64,000 nt of DNA. It comes from Mytilus galloprovincialis. Its lineage: Eukaryota > Mollusca > Bivalvia > Mytilida > Mytilidae. The translations under genes were made by a program, and so were the position numbers. The notes beneath the pieces were generated by a model. The model was given only the letters and a program-made list of their open reading frames with translations, was not told where the DNA came from and made no database searches. The DNA lies in NCBI RefSeq assembly GCF_965363235.1, contig NC_134847.1, positions 51,150,805 through 51,214,804 on the forward strand. Reading direction: 5' to 3'. Of the stretch, positions 1 to 30,602 are shown in pieces (the stretch's first letter is position 1; each line of letters begins with the position of its first letter).

Positions 1-1764
1 TATGATATATTCTTTTCAATATACTACATTTGGTTTTTACGTCACATATCAACATTCTTGATTTTTTAAGCCGATTGACGGCGTATAGTAAGTTCATGTA
101 TGGACAGTTACCCCAAGGTATTAACAAAATAGTTCCGAGACCCATTCTTTGTACTTTAAACAGTTTTGTAGAAACGTAATTTAAATGCAAGCTTTAAGTT
201 GGTCCGCTAGTATTAGTAAACCCAACTCAGTCGCTCTTCGGCCATCACGACATGCCAAGTTTCTTTCATTTTCATGGAAGGAAAGCACTGTTTTACTGTT
301 ACGAGATATTTCATTTTACATTCTTCAATTTTAGATATATTTTTGATGAGTTGCATTCAATACTTTTTCACCAAATTGACCATTATTCCGACGAAGCGGG
401 ATATATTCCGACATCTTGAAAATATTTGTTATGGTGTACGGGAGATAACTCCCATAGCAACAAACGTCGAATTTCCCGTTTTCCGCTAGAGGCGTTCATT
501 TACGTACCTCTCACCTTAAGTGTACATATTTCTGTGTATTTAAATTCACAAACCTTGAGGAATACTAACCTGCAGTAATATTACATAATAGAATAACAAT
601 AAATATCAATGTTCAACATTTTATCACAGTGCTTATAATTCTATATTTTGTTTTACTAAAAGAATAATCATAATATAATGGAATGTTTAAAATATGTCAA
701 AAAAGCTTGTGCAATAAATAGTTTGCAGAAAAAAATATTTAAAAAAAAATCCCATTGTCACTCATTGTGTCAATGAATTCAATGTTCAACATCCATTTTT
801 TTCTCAAAATATTTCTCAAATAATTCCTTTTTCTAAAATGACCTGCATTGTAAAAATGACAATTCCTGAAGAATCAGAAGCACATTTATTTTGAAAACAT
901 GACATAAATATCATTTGCAACCATTCATAGAAATTTTATCTTAATATTTACAATGAAGTTGACTGACAAATAAAAAAATAACTGAAAAAATCAGTTGTAA
1001 TATGACACCTTGCCAAAATGTGTTACACCCAGAGTTTTGGGCAGAGCTGAGTTTGTACATGTTTTCTGTCTATTAATAGCTTCAAAATGACTGTGATTAT
1101 GACAAAGTGACCTCAAAACTAAGAGATATTCCCTCCTTAAAGAGGCATTATCAATAAAAACCTGGAACTGGAGGGATATATAAAAAATAAATCATTTGAA
1201 ACCAACATTTCTGTGGTTTCTCATTCCCCAAGGGAAATGGTAAACAAATTTTCAGATAGAAAAATGTATGTTTCAAAATATTATGCTCAAAAACCAAAAT
1301 TTTACACCTGGAGGAATAAGCAATAAGGGCTATTCCATTAAAATGTATGTGGAAGGGTAGGAAGGAAAATTTAATTAGTGAATGTTGTTCATGGTTTTTT
1401 TTTCAGTATGCGTCTATAACCATTATGCAAAATTATCTAAAAAATGTGTTCTTGGTTGTGGGATACATGTATTATTTAAGTCCATTCCTACCCTCCCACA
1501 AACATTTTAATGGAATAGCCCTACAATCCATTTTATATATTTCTGAGATCAACAATGTGAGCTGGAACTTTGATTATTATTTGATTAAAAATTCAATCTT
1601 TTTTAAATTACTTGTTATAATTACAAATGAAAAGAAAAAGGATTTTTTTTCCACATAAAATCCATCTACAAATATAAATAACATTGGTTATAGTTCAACT
1701 TCCTTACATGAAGAAAAAAATAAAATTGTTGATGGCTCATTTCAAAATGTTAAACTGACTGTAA
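1..1764. other. Intergenic DNA 3' of the CAPS2-like gene
   Basis: AT-rich DNA with no coding segment I can support. The only structure I recognise is a hairpin MITE at 1326-1522. The open frames here are short and either lie in that MITE or have no recognisable protein features. Confidence 0.5.
1326..1522. mobile_element. MITE with ~38-bp inverted ends
   Basis: The left end reads AGGGCTATTCCATTAAAATG and the right end is its reverse complement. The match extends inward to a purine-rich GGAAGGGTAGGAA block and its partner. The element is about 197 bp. A TA-rich junction is seen at both ends but no clear longer target duplication. A 103-codon open frame crosses it and is not regarded as a gene. 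The autonomous parent is unknown. Confidence 0.75.
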
Positions 1765-18544
<16,780 letters not shown>

Positions 18545-19934
18545 CTGTAAAGGTAAAATGAAAGTGCAAATTTTCACCAGTTGCTTGCTCTGCTAATCGT
18601 GTAACTGACATAAAAGAAATCTTTACAGAAATTAAATTTAGGTCATAATTAAATTTTCTATGTTTTCCCTCTCACTAGGCAGATTTTACTGGGTAAAATG
18701 TTTTGTTCTTTTATCGTGGCACTTTTTAGTGTATCCAAATACAGTTCAACCCACTAATCATATATAAATGAGTTTTATACAAATATTTCAGACTTCTGTA
18801 ATTCTCTGGTCAGCCGGGAAAAGCAACAAGGTGTATGCAATATGGATCCCAGGAATATATGTATCACTAGCCAGTTCATTCTCTAGGGCCAAAAATAAAA
18901 TATTGTTTGTTTCCCCTGACCCAGTAAAATCAACGCGACCCGAAAAATTTTATTGGCCATTCTTGTCCACTATTTTTGTTTTGTTATGTTGGTTATTGGT
19001 GTTATCTTTCCGATGCTGTAGTCAACGAGCGTTGGTTTTTGGTGATACCTTTATGATGCTGTAGTCAACGAGCGTTTTAAATCAAGGCATTTTTGCAAGG
19101 AAGCGTCTACATGATTCGGAATCAAGGAAACAAAGCCACACGATTTGTGTGCAAGGGTGATCCTTTTAGAAAATTAAAAAAAACCTGAAGCATCTTTCAA
19201 CCCGCTGAGTGCATCTTAAATTGTTTTGTATCTAACCTCTGTTCCTGAATCGTGCTTTAAAATCTATCTACTTACTTTGTCTTTGAACAGGTTGGGCACA
19301 AGTCAGGAAATGTGGGATACATGTATTCCCTGCTTTCAGGGAACGTCCCTGTTTTCTGGTGTAAAAAAAACCCAGTTTAAATGGGATTTCCTTTTTCAAT
19401 TTATGGCATGAACATTACAAAAGGGCACGTTTAACGTTATAACTGCATCCGTAGAATTCGTAAATACTTATTAAAAGTATTTTAGGAAATACAAAACATG
19501 AATATAAAGTGAAGCCGTGTTTCTTCTAGAACTCGAAAAATACATACAAATCTTTGTTTAGAAATCAATTGACCAAGCTGCATGATCCAGGTGTAACTGA
19601 ACATAACTAAATTAATATGTTCACTTCTATTGAAAATTTTTATTCATTGAATTTTAATTCCCAAGTGATTAACATACATGTATCTTTTTGTCATCTCATA
19701 ATTGATGATCAAGGTATGAATTGGTGAACAAAGGAATTGTTTTGTTGTGAGTTATGCATCAAATTTGACTTGAAATAAACTTGATTTTTTAACTAAAAAC
19801 ACACTTGCTATCATTAAGCATTGTTATCACAAGTAGAATATGCGCTTTTGTAGATTTCATTACATTAAATGAATAGGAAAAAAGGAGGTCCCTGTATACT
19901 GTTTTGTTTTAACACCAGAAAACTGGGGTGAAAA
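18545..19934. other. Gene-poor stretch 5' of the CAPS2-like gene
   Basis: No exon I can support. A mussel-type repeat fragment (CTGACCCAGTAAAATCAACG) lies near 18917. An untranslated first exon or promoter of the CAPS2-like gene may be here but is not recognisable. Confidence 0.4.
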
Positions 19935-22563
19935 CGGGTTACACTAATGACTGGACCGAATGACAGGACCGAATGACAGGACCAAATGAAAAATGCTAAT
20001 AACTTTTTCGTTTCTCAAAGGATTGATCTCAAATTTGAAATATAATAAGATTTCATCATTTGATAAATAGATTTAAGAAAAAAAATAAAAAAGTTCTGTA
20101 AGAAACTTTAGAAAACGTGACATGACCAACTCTGATAATGACAGGACCAACATCGAGAATGACAGGACCAAATAAAAATGCTAATAACTTTTTTATTTTT
20201 CAAAGGAATTATCTCAAATTTGAAATATAAAATGGTATGTCATATTTTGAAACCTAAATGTTATAAAAAATATAGATTTATTTTCGAAAACTTTCGAAAA
20301 CGTGACATGACCATCGCTGACTGACAGGACCAACAACGACAATGACCGGACCAGATGAAATTGCTAATTTCTCTTTTATTTCTTAAAATGTTTTCCTGAA
20401 ATTTGAAATATAATAAGATTTCATCATTTGACAAATAGATTTAAGAAAAAAATTAAAAAAAATATGTAAGAAACTTTAGAAAACGTGACATGACCAACTT
20501 TGATAATGACAGGACTGACTTCGACAATAACAGGACCAAATAAAAATGCTTATAACTTTTTTATTTTTCAAAAGAATTTTCTCAGATTGGAAACATTAAA
20601 TGATATGTCATATTTTGAAACATTTATGGTATAAAAAATATAGATTTATTTTCAAAAACGTGACATGACCATCGCTGACTGACATGACCAACCTCGACAA
20701 TGACCGGAACAAATGATTTGCTAATTATTCTTTTATTTCGCAGAATATTTCTCTGAAATTTAAAATATGTGAAGATTATACCATTTTATACATAAATATA
20801 TGAAAAAGGTATAAAAAGCTTGTTGAAATGTGACCTGGTTAACGTTGTCAATGACAGGACAATCCTCGACAATTAATGACAGGACCAAATAAAAATGCTA
20901 ATTATGCATAACATTTGTCAGAAGATTCCTCTCAAATTTGAAAGAATGACAATTTAGACGATTTTGCACATCATATAAAGATAAAAATAGAAAAAAACGT
21001 ATTGAAAGCTTGCAGTTGTGTGACCTGACCAACATCGGCTATGATCTGGCCGATGAAAAAATCATAATTTCTTTCTTATTTTACTGAAATTGTTCAATTC
21101 TGATCCATAATTAGTAAGATATATCTTATAAATTCAGGAAAATATATTCTATGGTGGTTAAAAATCTTGACCTAGCTACTAAACGTATGTTGGCAGAGAG
21201 TCACAGGACATGCAGAGTCACAAGACAAAAAGACACGAATATTCACTATATTTAAGAAAGAGATCTTGAAATATTTATATGTTATTGTATATAATCATTT
21301 TTTAGTTAAAGAGATAGTTCATTAAACTATAGATTAATTCAGATTTATTGAATTATCATCATAATATTTCTTGACATCATGAGGCCCAATTTAAGCCACT
21401 ATGGAAAGATATATCCTGCATATACTCAAGCATACATGGAAATAATTATTTACTGCTCTGAACATATTACTTAAACAATGACATGAACTATTATGTGATT
21501 TTAATTACTGTCATCACAATCTTTATTGGATTTATCAACTTATTTATGGCTTATGTCACACCTTTTGTTTGTTACCTTATAATTGTTTTCAGACGTGTCA
21601 GATTATGACCGGTAATTAATATACAAAATATTCAGTGTTGATCAGGTCACATTACAGCAAGCTTTTAATATTTTTTTTCTATATTATTCCTATCTTTATG
21701 TATAAAATGGTTAAATCTGATTATATCTCAAATTTCAGAAAAATATTTTTTAGAAATAAAAAGTAATTAGCAATTTCATCTGGTCCTGTACGTCATTGTC
21801 GAGGTTGGTCCTGTCAGTCAGCGATGGTCATGTCACGTTTAAACTTTCTATATTTTTTATAACATTTATTTTTCAAAATATGACATATTATTTTATATTT
21901 CAAATCTGAGAGAATTCCTTTGAAAAATTAAAAAAGTTATTAGCATTTTTTATAATTTGGTCCTGTCATTGTCGATGTTGGTCATGTCATTATCAGAGTT
22001 GGTCATGTCACTTTTTCTAAAGTTTCTTACAAATTTTTTATTATTTTTTTCTTAAATCTAATTATCAAATGATCAAATCTTCTTATATTTCAAATTTCAG
22101 AAAAATAATTTGAGAATTAAAAGAGAAATTAGCAATTTCATCTGGTCCGGTCATATTGTCGTTGTTGGTCCTGTCAGTCAGCGATGGTCATGTCACGTTT
22201 TCGAAAGTTTTTGAAAATAAATCTATATTTTTTATAACATTTAGGTTTCAAAATATGACATACCATTTTATATTTTAAAGCTGAGATAATTCCTTTGAAA
22301 AATAAAAAAGTTATTAGCATTTTTATTTGGTCCTGTCATTCTCGATGTTGGTCCTGTCATTATCAGAGTTGGTCATGTCACATTTTCTAAAGTTTCTTAC
22401 AAAACTTTTTTAATTTTTTTCTTAAATCTATTTATCAAATGATGAAATCTTTTTATATTTCAAATTTGAGATCAATCCTTTGAGAAACGAAAAAGTTATT
22501 AGCATTTTTCATTTGGTCCTGTCATTCGGTCCTGTCATTCGGTCCAGTCATTAGTGTAACCCG
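19935..22563. mobile_element. 2.6-kb fold-back element with ~1-kb arms of 180-bp subrepeats
   Basis: The left end CGGGTTACACTAATGACTGG is mirrored at the right end (CCAGTCATTAGTGTAACCCG). Each arm holds five or six direct units of about 180 bp. Each unit contains TGACAGGACCAAAT followed by AAAATGCTAATAACTTTTT and TCTCAAATTTGAAATATAA. The right arm has the same units inverted. A less repetitive centre spans roughly 21060-21600. Weaker inverted matching (TCCCTGTAT...) extends outward to about 19885 and 22605, so the true ends may lie slightly outside. No open frame of note; no target duplication identified with confidence. Confidence 0.85.
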
Positions 22564-22605
22564 GTGTACACTGAATTAGAATACAGGGAATACCCAACTT
22601 TTCTT

Positions 22606-23883
22606 GACCTGAGCATTACCTGTTGAATTTTATACAAATTCAATATAGAAAACCATATCAAGGAATACAATAAAATAATTTGCCTACCTACCTACCCATA
22701 CCCTAACAACCTCAGTCGGGTGAGGGGAAACTAAGATATTTTTAATGTTGGCCCAGGGTATTGATATAGACAGACATATTATTGTTACAATAGTTATAGA
22801 TTATATAGATTATTTCAATTTGCAAGGTTCTTCCTAGTATAAAGGGAAAGACTCTGTTGCCGGAGTGTGTGGAATTATCCTTGAACTGTGACAAAAGTGA
22901 TGGTACCCAAATTAGAACTTGATCTGTGTTTTGATCAGAGGTTCGTAAAATTTCCCTGTTGATAAATGTGTAATTTTGGCACTTGTAATTTTCAATTTGG
23001 TATATAATGTGTCAGTTGGATAATTTATTTTTCATTCTTAAACTAAATATTGCGGCTGTCAATGTGTGGAATTTCTTTTCTACCTTGTTCTTCTTCAACA
23101 AAAATTTAAAAACGGAAGTGCTCCAATGTACACAAAAAATATTTGGTCGCACTACAAAATGAAAGACAATCCCGAATTCGAACCCAATTGTTGTTATACC
23201 TTTCACGGGCTATTCCAAACACAGGTGCTTGAGGACAGGATCCTGTATGAGCCCCAAATAGTCCCTCCCCCTTTTTTATATATATATTTTTTTAATCATA
23301 AATCTCAGATTTTTCTATATATATCCCTTATTTGTACTTATTTGTACCATATATATACTAATATACCATATTTATACTCTAAATATGCATGTTTACTATC
23401 AACGTGAATCTCGACTATAGAGATTAGTGTCACAAGTTTTCATTTCAAAAGCTTTAAACCAAATTTACAGACTTAAAATCCATACAAAAGTATCAACATT
23501 ACCATGATCATGATGATTATAAATCTGTAGAATAAATCCAATATGCAATATTTGAATAATGAAATATTGTACATACTAGCTTTGGCCCCTGTTGCTTTTC
23601 AGCTCTTGCCTTTTTTCACTCTTTGAAACTTAAAGATATACCAATATTAAATTCTTTATCAATCTTAACCTTTAGAAAAAAATACTTGTTTAAAAATTTG
23701 ACAATTATACAAGTGTCTCAGCTATGACATGTATGAGGTTAGTCTAACCTGTTTTATTGTACAGATTTCCAGATTGTAATACTGTAATAGTTTATTCAAA
23801 GTACATGAAGTAGGTTGAAATTATTCATTTTACATCAAAACTATACTTTATTTATAGATAATTACCTTTAATGGTTCCCTTTT
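22606..23883. other. Unassigned AT-rich DNA
   Basis: No recognisable gene or clear repeat boundary. The open frames at 23012-23206 and 23066-23407 overlap on opposite strands, lack protein motifs, and run into T-rich or TA-rich tracts. Confidence 0.4.
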
Positions 23884-26215
23884 TAGCTCACCTGGCCCAA
23901 AAGACCAAGTGAGCTTTTCTCATCACTTGGTGTCCTTCTGCCGTCGTCTGTAAACTTTTACTAAAATCTTCTCCTCTGAAACTACCGGCCCAAATTAAAC
24001 CAAACAAAATCATCATTAGGGTATCTAGTAAGTTTTAAAAATGTGTCTGGTAACGGTCAACCAACCAAGATTTATACCCGCGATCCCCCTTAAATGGCTT
24101 GCAATCTAATGCAAAAAATCCCAAGGCTGTATTATGTATATTTATATACGAGGTAAAATCCAAGGTCGAAATCTGGAACGTCAGGGATCTCAAATCAAAT
24201 CACCCTAACTTAATTAAATTTGGTTAGTGAGTTTTATCACCATACATGTATTCTTAAAAAGAGGAGAGGAAACTCTAATTAGCATATTCTTAAATTTTAG
24301 CAAATAACAATTATGTGTAAATATGCTGTCCTTACATGCATGCCTTATCTAATAAAATATGGTGTTTTAGGATATTTTTATGATGGTATAATACTAAGCC
24401 TTTAACAAGAGGGATTGTGCTTGATATTCATTCGATGAAGATATAATCTTTCAATTAGTTAAATTGAGGTCTGTACTATAGTTACTGTTTGGACAGAATT
24501 TAAAATAATCCTAAATTCAAATTTAAAAATGACCTTTACCCTTCAACTTGAGCATATATATTTTTTGAACAATGATCTAATACCAAAAGACCCTAGATAG
24601 ATATCTGTTATGGTTTACCAATAATTTTAATGCAGAAGGGGAAATAACTCTCATTTGAAGTTTCTGGACTGGGTCGCTTTGATCAGAATTGTTTACACTT
24701 AATGACTCCAACCAATTTCCAAATGTTATTACGATATTTGACATTAAGACTTTATGATCTTTCATTTGCTATGCAAAAACAAGATCTGAAAGGTTTAATG
24801 TTTTGCATTTGATGATCCCATCTTGCTCATTTTTTAGGAGAGGAATTTCATATTTGAATTGTATACACAATGACAAAATACAAGTTTGAATATTTTGCAC
24901 TTAATATCCTAACCATTTCCACTGGAAAAAAAGGAGTTTAAAATTTTCATTTATGAATATAAGCTCATTACGACATTAATTTGATATATCAAAGTACCAA
25001 AAATGATGCAATATCAATTATATACATAGAACTTATGAAACTTACAAAGTCGATGCAAAACATAAAAATTTCAAATTGATTTTTCGGGGTATTTTTCATA
25101 GAATGATTTGGCATTTGGTCAAACTTATATCCATGTAAAACTTTTCAATTTCTAAAAAGTTTAGGTGGTAAACTGTTGATGATTTAGAAAAACATGCCTC
25201 CACTCGCAAAATTTCAAACTGCACTATCTCATTAAAAACAACAATAGATTTCTCAAATCTGTTAATAGAAAAATGATCATGATGATCTACTGTGAAAGGA
25301 CAACATTTTAGGGGAAATAATTTTAAGGTTCATCAAGGTCACAATGATTAAAATACATGATGCAATATCAAACTTGAGAACTGGAAGTTATAGAGACATT
25401 GGACAACCACGGTTTAAATCATGACTACTTGAGCTTTCACATGTCACAAGGTCAAGGTTATAGTACACTTTGAAGATTAGGGTAAATTTGATCCTGAGTT
25501 GACGTTGACCTCAAATTGCAGGTATTAGTATACTGATTAATTTTGCAATTGATAGTAGGTTCATATCTGTTACCTTTTCAAAGAAATACTAAAAAATATA
25601 CTTTTTAGAATGATCTTGTTGTAACTTTTGAACGGAGAGTTTTGGGCTTAATGTGTTAAATGTTGAGGTTCTTAGGGAGGAATGGATCTTTGACAGACTG
25701 TGTGTATTTTTATCATTTTTTAATAAACAAGCTTGAAATAGCAGCGTCATTTTTTTTTGCTAAAGACCTTTGACTTTGAGTGCTTATTGAAGATCGCATG
25801 AATGTAAGATTTTGGTGGAGGTGCCTAGTCTCTACAACTTCCAGTTCTAGAAATCCAAATGTTTCTGTTTTAAGGAAAATAACTCATTATAAGGATTGAT
25901 AACAAACTAAGTGTATGTATTTATAAATATTGCCATCAGTTCTTGTAAATGTTGCTGATTTCAAATCGATTCCATCTCTATTACTTTTTAAGAAAAATCC
26001 AAATAAAAAAAATTGCTTCAAGTGGATATAACTCTCAAAAGTGATGGTGAAATCTTTTGCATCCTCGTGAACTTATATGGTTGTACATCATGATAATATG
26101 TAACTATTGTCTTAAGAAGGTCATGATAATATTAAAAACAAAAAGATGGGGCCATGTTGAATATATAGGAGATTCCATCCACAGAGGATGATGAAACCCT
26201 TAACAGGGTCACCTG
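23884..26215 (+). mobile_element. AGCTCACCTGGCCC hairpin-end repeat, long copy
   Basis: Starts with the hairpin AGCTCACCTGGCCCAAAAG...CCAAGTGAGCTTTTC and the block CATCACTTGGTGTCC, a repeat end I recognise as common in bivalves. The first ~200 bp match other copies (34390-35000; inverted at 53105-53645 and 54060-54500). The body to about 26200 is diverged and ends near GGGTCACCTGGGAATAG. No coding content. Right boundary approximate. Confidence 0.6.
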
Positions 26216-26690
26216 GGAATAGTTGGTCCAAAATAAAAGTTCGTTTGATTTCAACAAAAATTGACTATGAGGGGTTCTCCAATATATATTGAATCAAACC
26301 ATGTATTTTGATTTTTGGACCCCCTTTATCAATTGGTCCACATTTTTTGTCGAAAAAAAATAGAATTCTTGGGGTTCTTTGATATACTGAAGCTAACCAT
26401 GTATTTTGATTTTTGGACTCCATTATTAAATTAGTTCACACTGAGGTCTGAATGGTAAAAGATTAAAGGTTATTTGATTTCATCAAAAATTGAATTCTTA
26501 GGATTCTTTGATATACTGAATGTAACCATTTTTTTTTATTGGACCATAAGAGGTAAAAATAAAAAAAGTTCTAAGACCACATTTATTCTGTGTCAGAGAC
26601 CGATTCTGCGTCAGATATTTAATCACAAACCAAATTCAGGGCTGTATTAGGGCTTCTCATGTGACACTAACAAATTGAATGTCAATAGCC
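26216..26690 (+). repeat. Partial copy of the TATACGACCGC-family body
   Basis: Blocks ATTCTTGGGGTTCTTTGATA, ATGTATTTTGATTTTTGGAC and AGACCACATTTATTCTGTGT recur in the same order at 28960-29800. Both ends of the element are missing here. Confidence 0.6.
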
Positions 26691-26995
26691 ACTCAACATC
26701 GATAAACGTATTCATGTATTTTAATTATGAATTGGTATTCAGTTTTGCTACAAAAAAGGTGGGGGTAACAGCTATATGACCTCTTTAATTAGTTAAACCT
26801 AATTTTTCAGAGGAATTTTATCATTTCATATATACAGTTGGTGTGATTGATCGGCAAAGTATGCATAATACATATTTTAATTTTTCATTATGAATTATCA
26901 AGATCTTTTAACCGAATTTGGCATAATAAATTGTCTACCAACAAAAAAAAATGGCAAAGTTGTCTATTAACTTCTCACAAATGTATTTCTCATAT

Positions 26996-27333
26996 AACAG
27001 GCTATTATTTGAACTTGGAATTATTTTTAATTATGGAATTTGCTTGATTTCTTGTTTTTGAATTTTTTTATAAATTCAACGTTTATTCTGTACTGAAATG
27101 TTCTGTGCTGCGCACAACACTTTCTATTACAAAGAAAATAGTATATTTTCAATAGAATGTACTGTGCCGCGCACAACACTATCTAACCAAAATACATTGT
27201 ATGGAAAGTGTTATTAACTGCTCAAAAGATCATAATACCAAATAAACATGGAATTTATTAAAAAAATTTAAACACAAGAAATTATGCAAATTCCATAATT
27301 CAAAATAATTCAAAGTTCAAATAATAGCCTGTT
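26996..27333. mobile_element. 338-bp fold-back element
   Basis: The left arm (26996-27092, AACAGGCTATTATTTGAA...) pairs over about 95 bp with the right arm (27241-27333). The centre carries two near-identical blocks containing GTGCTGCGCACAACAC and GTGCCGCGCACAACAC. No coding content. Confidence 0.8.
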
Positions 27334-27958
27334 AATTATGTTGATTATATCATTGTCTTACAATTTCAATGATTTTTAGCGAGTTCCAAAAATAATAAAA
27401 CAACCATGTTCCACTTTCAATTCACAAAACGAAATCTATCGAACAAAAATTTATACAGTCCTCAGTTATCTTAAAGTAATCCCTACAATCTTACTTTCTT
27501 TTTTGGTGTCTTCAATTATGTCTCAAATTTGAAACAAAATATCAAGTTAGTAAATAGCTGTAAAAATGACCAAAAAATAAGTAAATACTGAATTGTTTAA
27601 TAAAACCTAATTTCACCTATTTACTGTAACATGTGTTTCCCAAACTGTGTCTGACCGACCAAATGTATGTCAGACAGAAAATTTATTCTTTTGAGTGGAA
27701 CATAAAGAGTTCTTTTTCAGTAAGACAAACCCTCAAACAGTTGGCAATTACAGACTGATATAGATTTATATATATAACTCCTCTAAACATAAGCCCAACA
27801 ATGTTATCCTATAAAGGAGTATGTTCGATAAGATGGCCCCCTTTTATAGCATAAATTTCAAATTCGGATTTATCGACCAATATCACGATAAATTATAGCT
27901 AACACATTGACTAGCTAGGATAAAAACCATTTTGTTGAAAATTTTACAATTCTGCGTT

Positions 27959-28052
27959 TAATGAATGGCTGTTATTTATTTTGAATTTATTTATAATGAA
28001 TTTATTTATAATATATTTCAATAAATTCAAAATAAATTATTGCCATTCATTA
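27959..28052. mobile_element. Small hairpin MITE, ~94 bp
   Basis: TAATGAATGGCTGTTATTTA pairs with the right end ATTATTGCCATTCATTA; the whole segment folds as one hairpin with TA at the edges. Confidence 0.7.
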
Positions 28053-28597
28053 TAAATAAATTTCTATCAAAAATAAGGCTCAAAGATATATATTAATACG
28101 AATAACAACGTACACAGATTTTTGCGTATGAATACACAATGTTAGAGTGGGCGTGTCGCCATAAAAATTGATAACATTGAAAATAAAGCTAATTATTTTA
28201 ACCAATCAGAAGACAGTAAATTCACCAAATTTATTTATTTCATTATGACGTCACAAGATGTACTCATATTGATTTTCACGAAAAAATCAATGAAAATGGG
28301 TAAATTTCCATAGATTGTTGGACAGGAAACATAGAGCGCATACGTCAACAACAAAGATCTTTTAAAATAATGTTTGTGAAGACATTTCACATGTCTTATT
28401 TGAATCTTAAGCTTGTCGACGCCTGCGCTGTATGTTTCTTGGTCCTTTATTTGGTTGGAATCTAGCAGATTTTGTCAAATTTCACCAAAATCCCTTATCT
28501 TGACCTTTTTGGATGTAAAATTCAACGTTTTAGAATTATGAACTTTATAATTGGGGCCAAATATGGCCCTTACCAACTTACTCCTTTGCTTTCACAA

Positions 28598-29890
28598 TTT
28601 TTATACGACCGCAAAAATTGAATTTTTTTTGTTGTATATTGGTATCACTTCGTCGTCATTGTCTGAAGACTTCGGTTTTTGCACTCTAGTAAAAGTAAAT
28701 AGAAATATATGAAATTTAAACACAAGGTTTATTACCATAAAAGAAAGGTTGGGATTGATTTTGGGTGTTTTGGTCCCAACAGTTTAGGAATTAGGGACCA
28801 AAAAGGACCCAAATAAGCATTTTTCTTGGTTTTCGCACAATTACTTTAGTATAAGGTAATAGAAATCTATGAAATTTTAACACAAGGCTTATGCCCACAA
28901 AAGGAAGGTTTGGAATGATTTTGGGAGTTTTGGTCCCAACGAATTAGGGGTCAGAATTAAACTTGTTTGATTTCATCAAAAAAATAATTATTGGGGTTCT
29001 TTGATATGCCAAATCTCACTGTGTATTCACATTCTTAATTTTTGGTCCTGTTTTCAAATTAGTCTACATTAAGGTCCAAAGGTTCCAAAATTAAACTAGC
29101 TGGTTTTCAACAAAAATTGAATTCTTAGGGTTCTTTGATATGCTGAATCTAAACATGTACTTAGATTTTTGATTATGGTCTAAGTTTTCAAGTTGGTCCA
29201 AATCAGGGTCCAAAATTATTATATTAAGTATTGTGCATTAGCAAAAAATTTTCAATTGCACAGTATTGTGCAATAGCAAGAAATTTTCAATTGCACAGAA
29301 TTGTGCAATAGCAAGAAATCTTCAATTTCACAATATTTCGCAATATCAAGAAATTTTCAATTGCATAGTTTTGCGAAATAGCAAGAAATATTCAATTGCA
29401 CATTATTGTCCCGTTTTCCAATTGGTCTACATTAAGGCCCAAAGGGTCAAAACTAAACTTTCTTTGTATTCAACATGAATATATGGGGTTCTTCAATATG
29501 CTGAATCTAACCATGTCTTCAATATTTGGGCCTGGTTACCAAACTGGTCTACATTGAGGTCTAAAGGGTCTAAAATTGAACATAATTTGATTTCATTAAA
29601 AATTTGGGTTCTATGATATGCTGAATCGAACCATGTATTTAGATTTAGGATATTGGACCATAATAGTAAATGTCTTTTATTATGTCTGATTTAAAAATTT
29701 TAAGTTTTTAATTAAGTTTAAGTTCTTAGACCACATTCATTCTGTGTCAGAAACCTATGTCGTGTCAACTATTTAATCACAATCCAAATTCAGAGCTGTA
29801 TCAAGCTTAAATGTTGTGTCCATATTTGTCCCAACTGTTCAGGGTTTGTCCTCTGCGGTCGTATAAAGCTGCGCCCTGCGGAGCATCTGT
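28598..29890 (+). mobile_element. TATACGACCGC-family element (full-length copy, pearl-like)
   Basis: The left end is TTTATACGACCGCAAAAATT. The right end is TGCGGTCGTATAAAGC followed by a hairpin GCTGCGCCCTGCGGAGC and ATCTG. The ends therefore carry a 13-14 bp inverted repeat plus a terminal hairpin, the same plan as the element at 8274-9318. The body has diverged repeating blocks (AAATCTATGAAATTTTAACA, GGTCCCAACAGTTTAGG) and a 35-bp minisatellite. Non-coding. Confidence 0.75.
29228..29405. repeat. ~35-bp minisatellite inside the TATACGACCGC element
   Basis: About five imperfect units of the form CAATTGCACAGTATTGTGCA then ATAGCAAGAAATTTT. Each unit contains the self-complementary core TTGCACA...TGTGCAA. 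Confidence 0.85.
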
Positions 29891-30039
29891 TTTTTTTTAC
29901 TTCTGTTGCTAGGATTTGAACTAATATATATAAACCAAATACAGTTTTAGTTCAATGAAAAGGCATTATGCCTCTTAAACATATTAATATGTCACCTCCA
30001 GGTGCATATATATTAATGAGTTAAAAAAAAGGCTGAACA

Positions 30040-30290
30040 GAAATTAACCCTATATTTCATAGCAGTAAAACAATTCTTTTTTATATGTTTCTATAGAATA
30101 TATTTGAAACTTGACATAACATGGTTACTAAAGCTTGTACACTAGACACAAGAAGGCTAAGGGTGGAAATTTACTTTCTTAAAATATGGTATGAAATGTT
30201 GTGTAAAATTTGTCTATAAAACAGAACAGGATAAAACATATACTCTAACTCATGCCAAGTAGTTCTCTATTTGAAGCACCTAGTCTGACA
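30040..30290 (+). repeat. Dispersed repeat (copy 2, see 14900-15260)
   Basis: Same ordered blocks as the first copy: GCAGTAAAAC, TTTCTATAGAATAT, ACATGGTTACTAAAG, ACAGGATAAAACAT. It lies just upstream of the first recognised HECT-gene exon, so any promoter or first exon must lie between or beyond such repeats. Confidence 0.55.
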
Positions 30291-30602
30291 GCTCTAAGAG
30301 GGGGCCCTTTCCAATCCTGCTTCAGTGATTTCCTATATAATCAACGATTATTTTTTCACTTTTAAAGGGGGGACCTTGAACTCAAATATTTAACTTTCTT
30401 TGGCTTGAACACAAATTAATGTCAATGACTAGAACTTTCTGAATTTTGTATGATCCAGTGCTAATATGCAAAGAGTTAATGTTTTCTCACAAAACTCTTG
30501 CACTTCCTATTATTATGAATACCATGTGATATTGTTGAAAGACCTTTAATCTTTCAATTAATTGTTCCTACAACCCTTGTCATTTGTTTTTTACAATTAC
30601 AG

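Noticed and set aside
1347-1658. 103-codon open frame
   Set aside because: It spans a MITE and its flank; the sequence is low in coding signal.
22700-30600. A start exon for the HECT ligase gene
   Set aside because: An upstream exon must exist because the first listed exon begins mid-codon, but I could not choose one short ATG-to-GT segment over others by eye.
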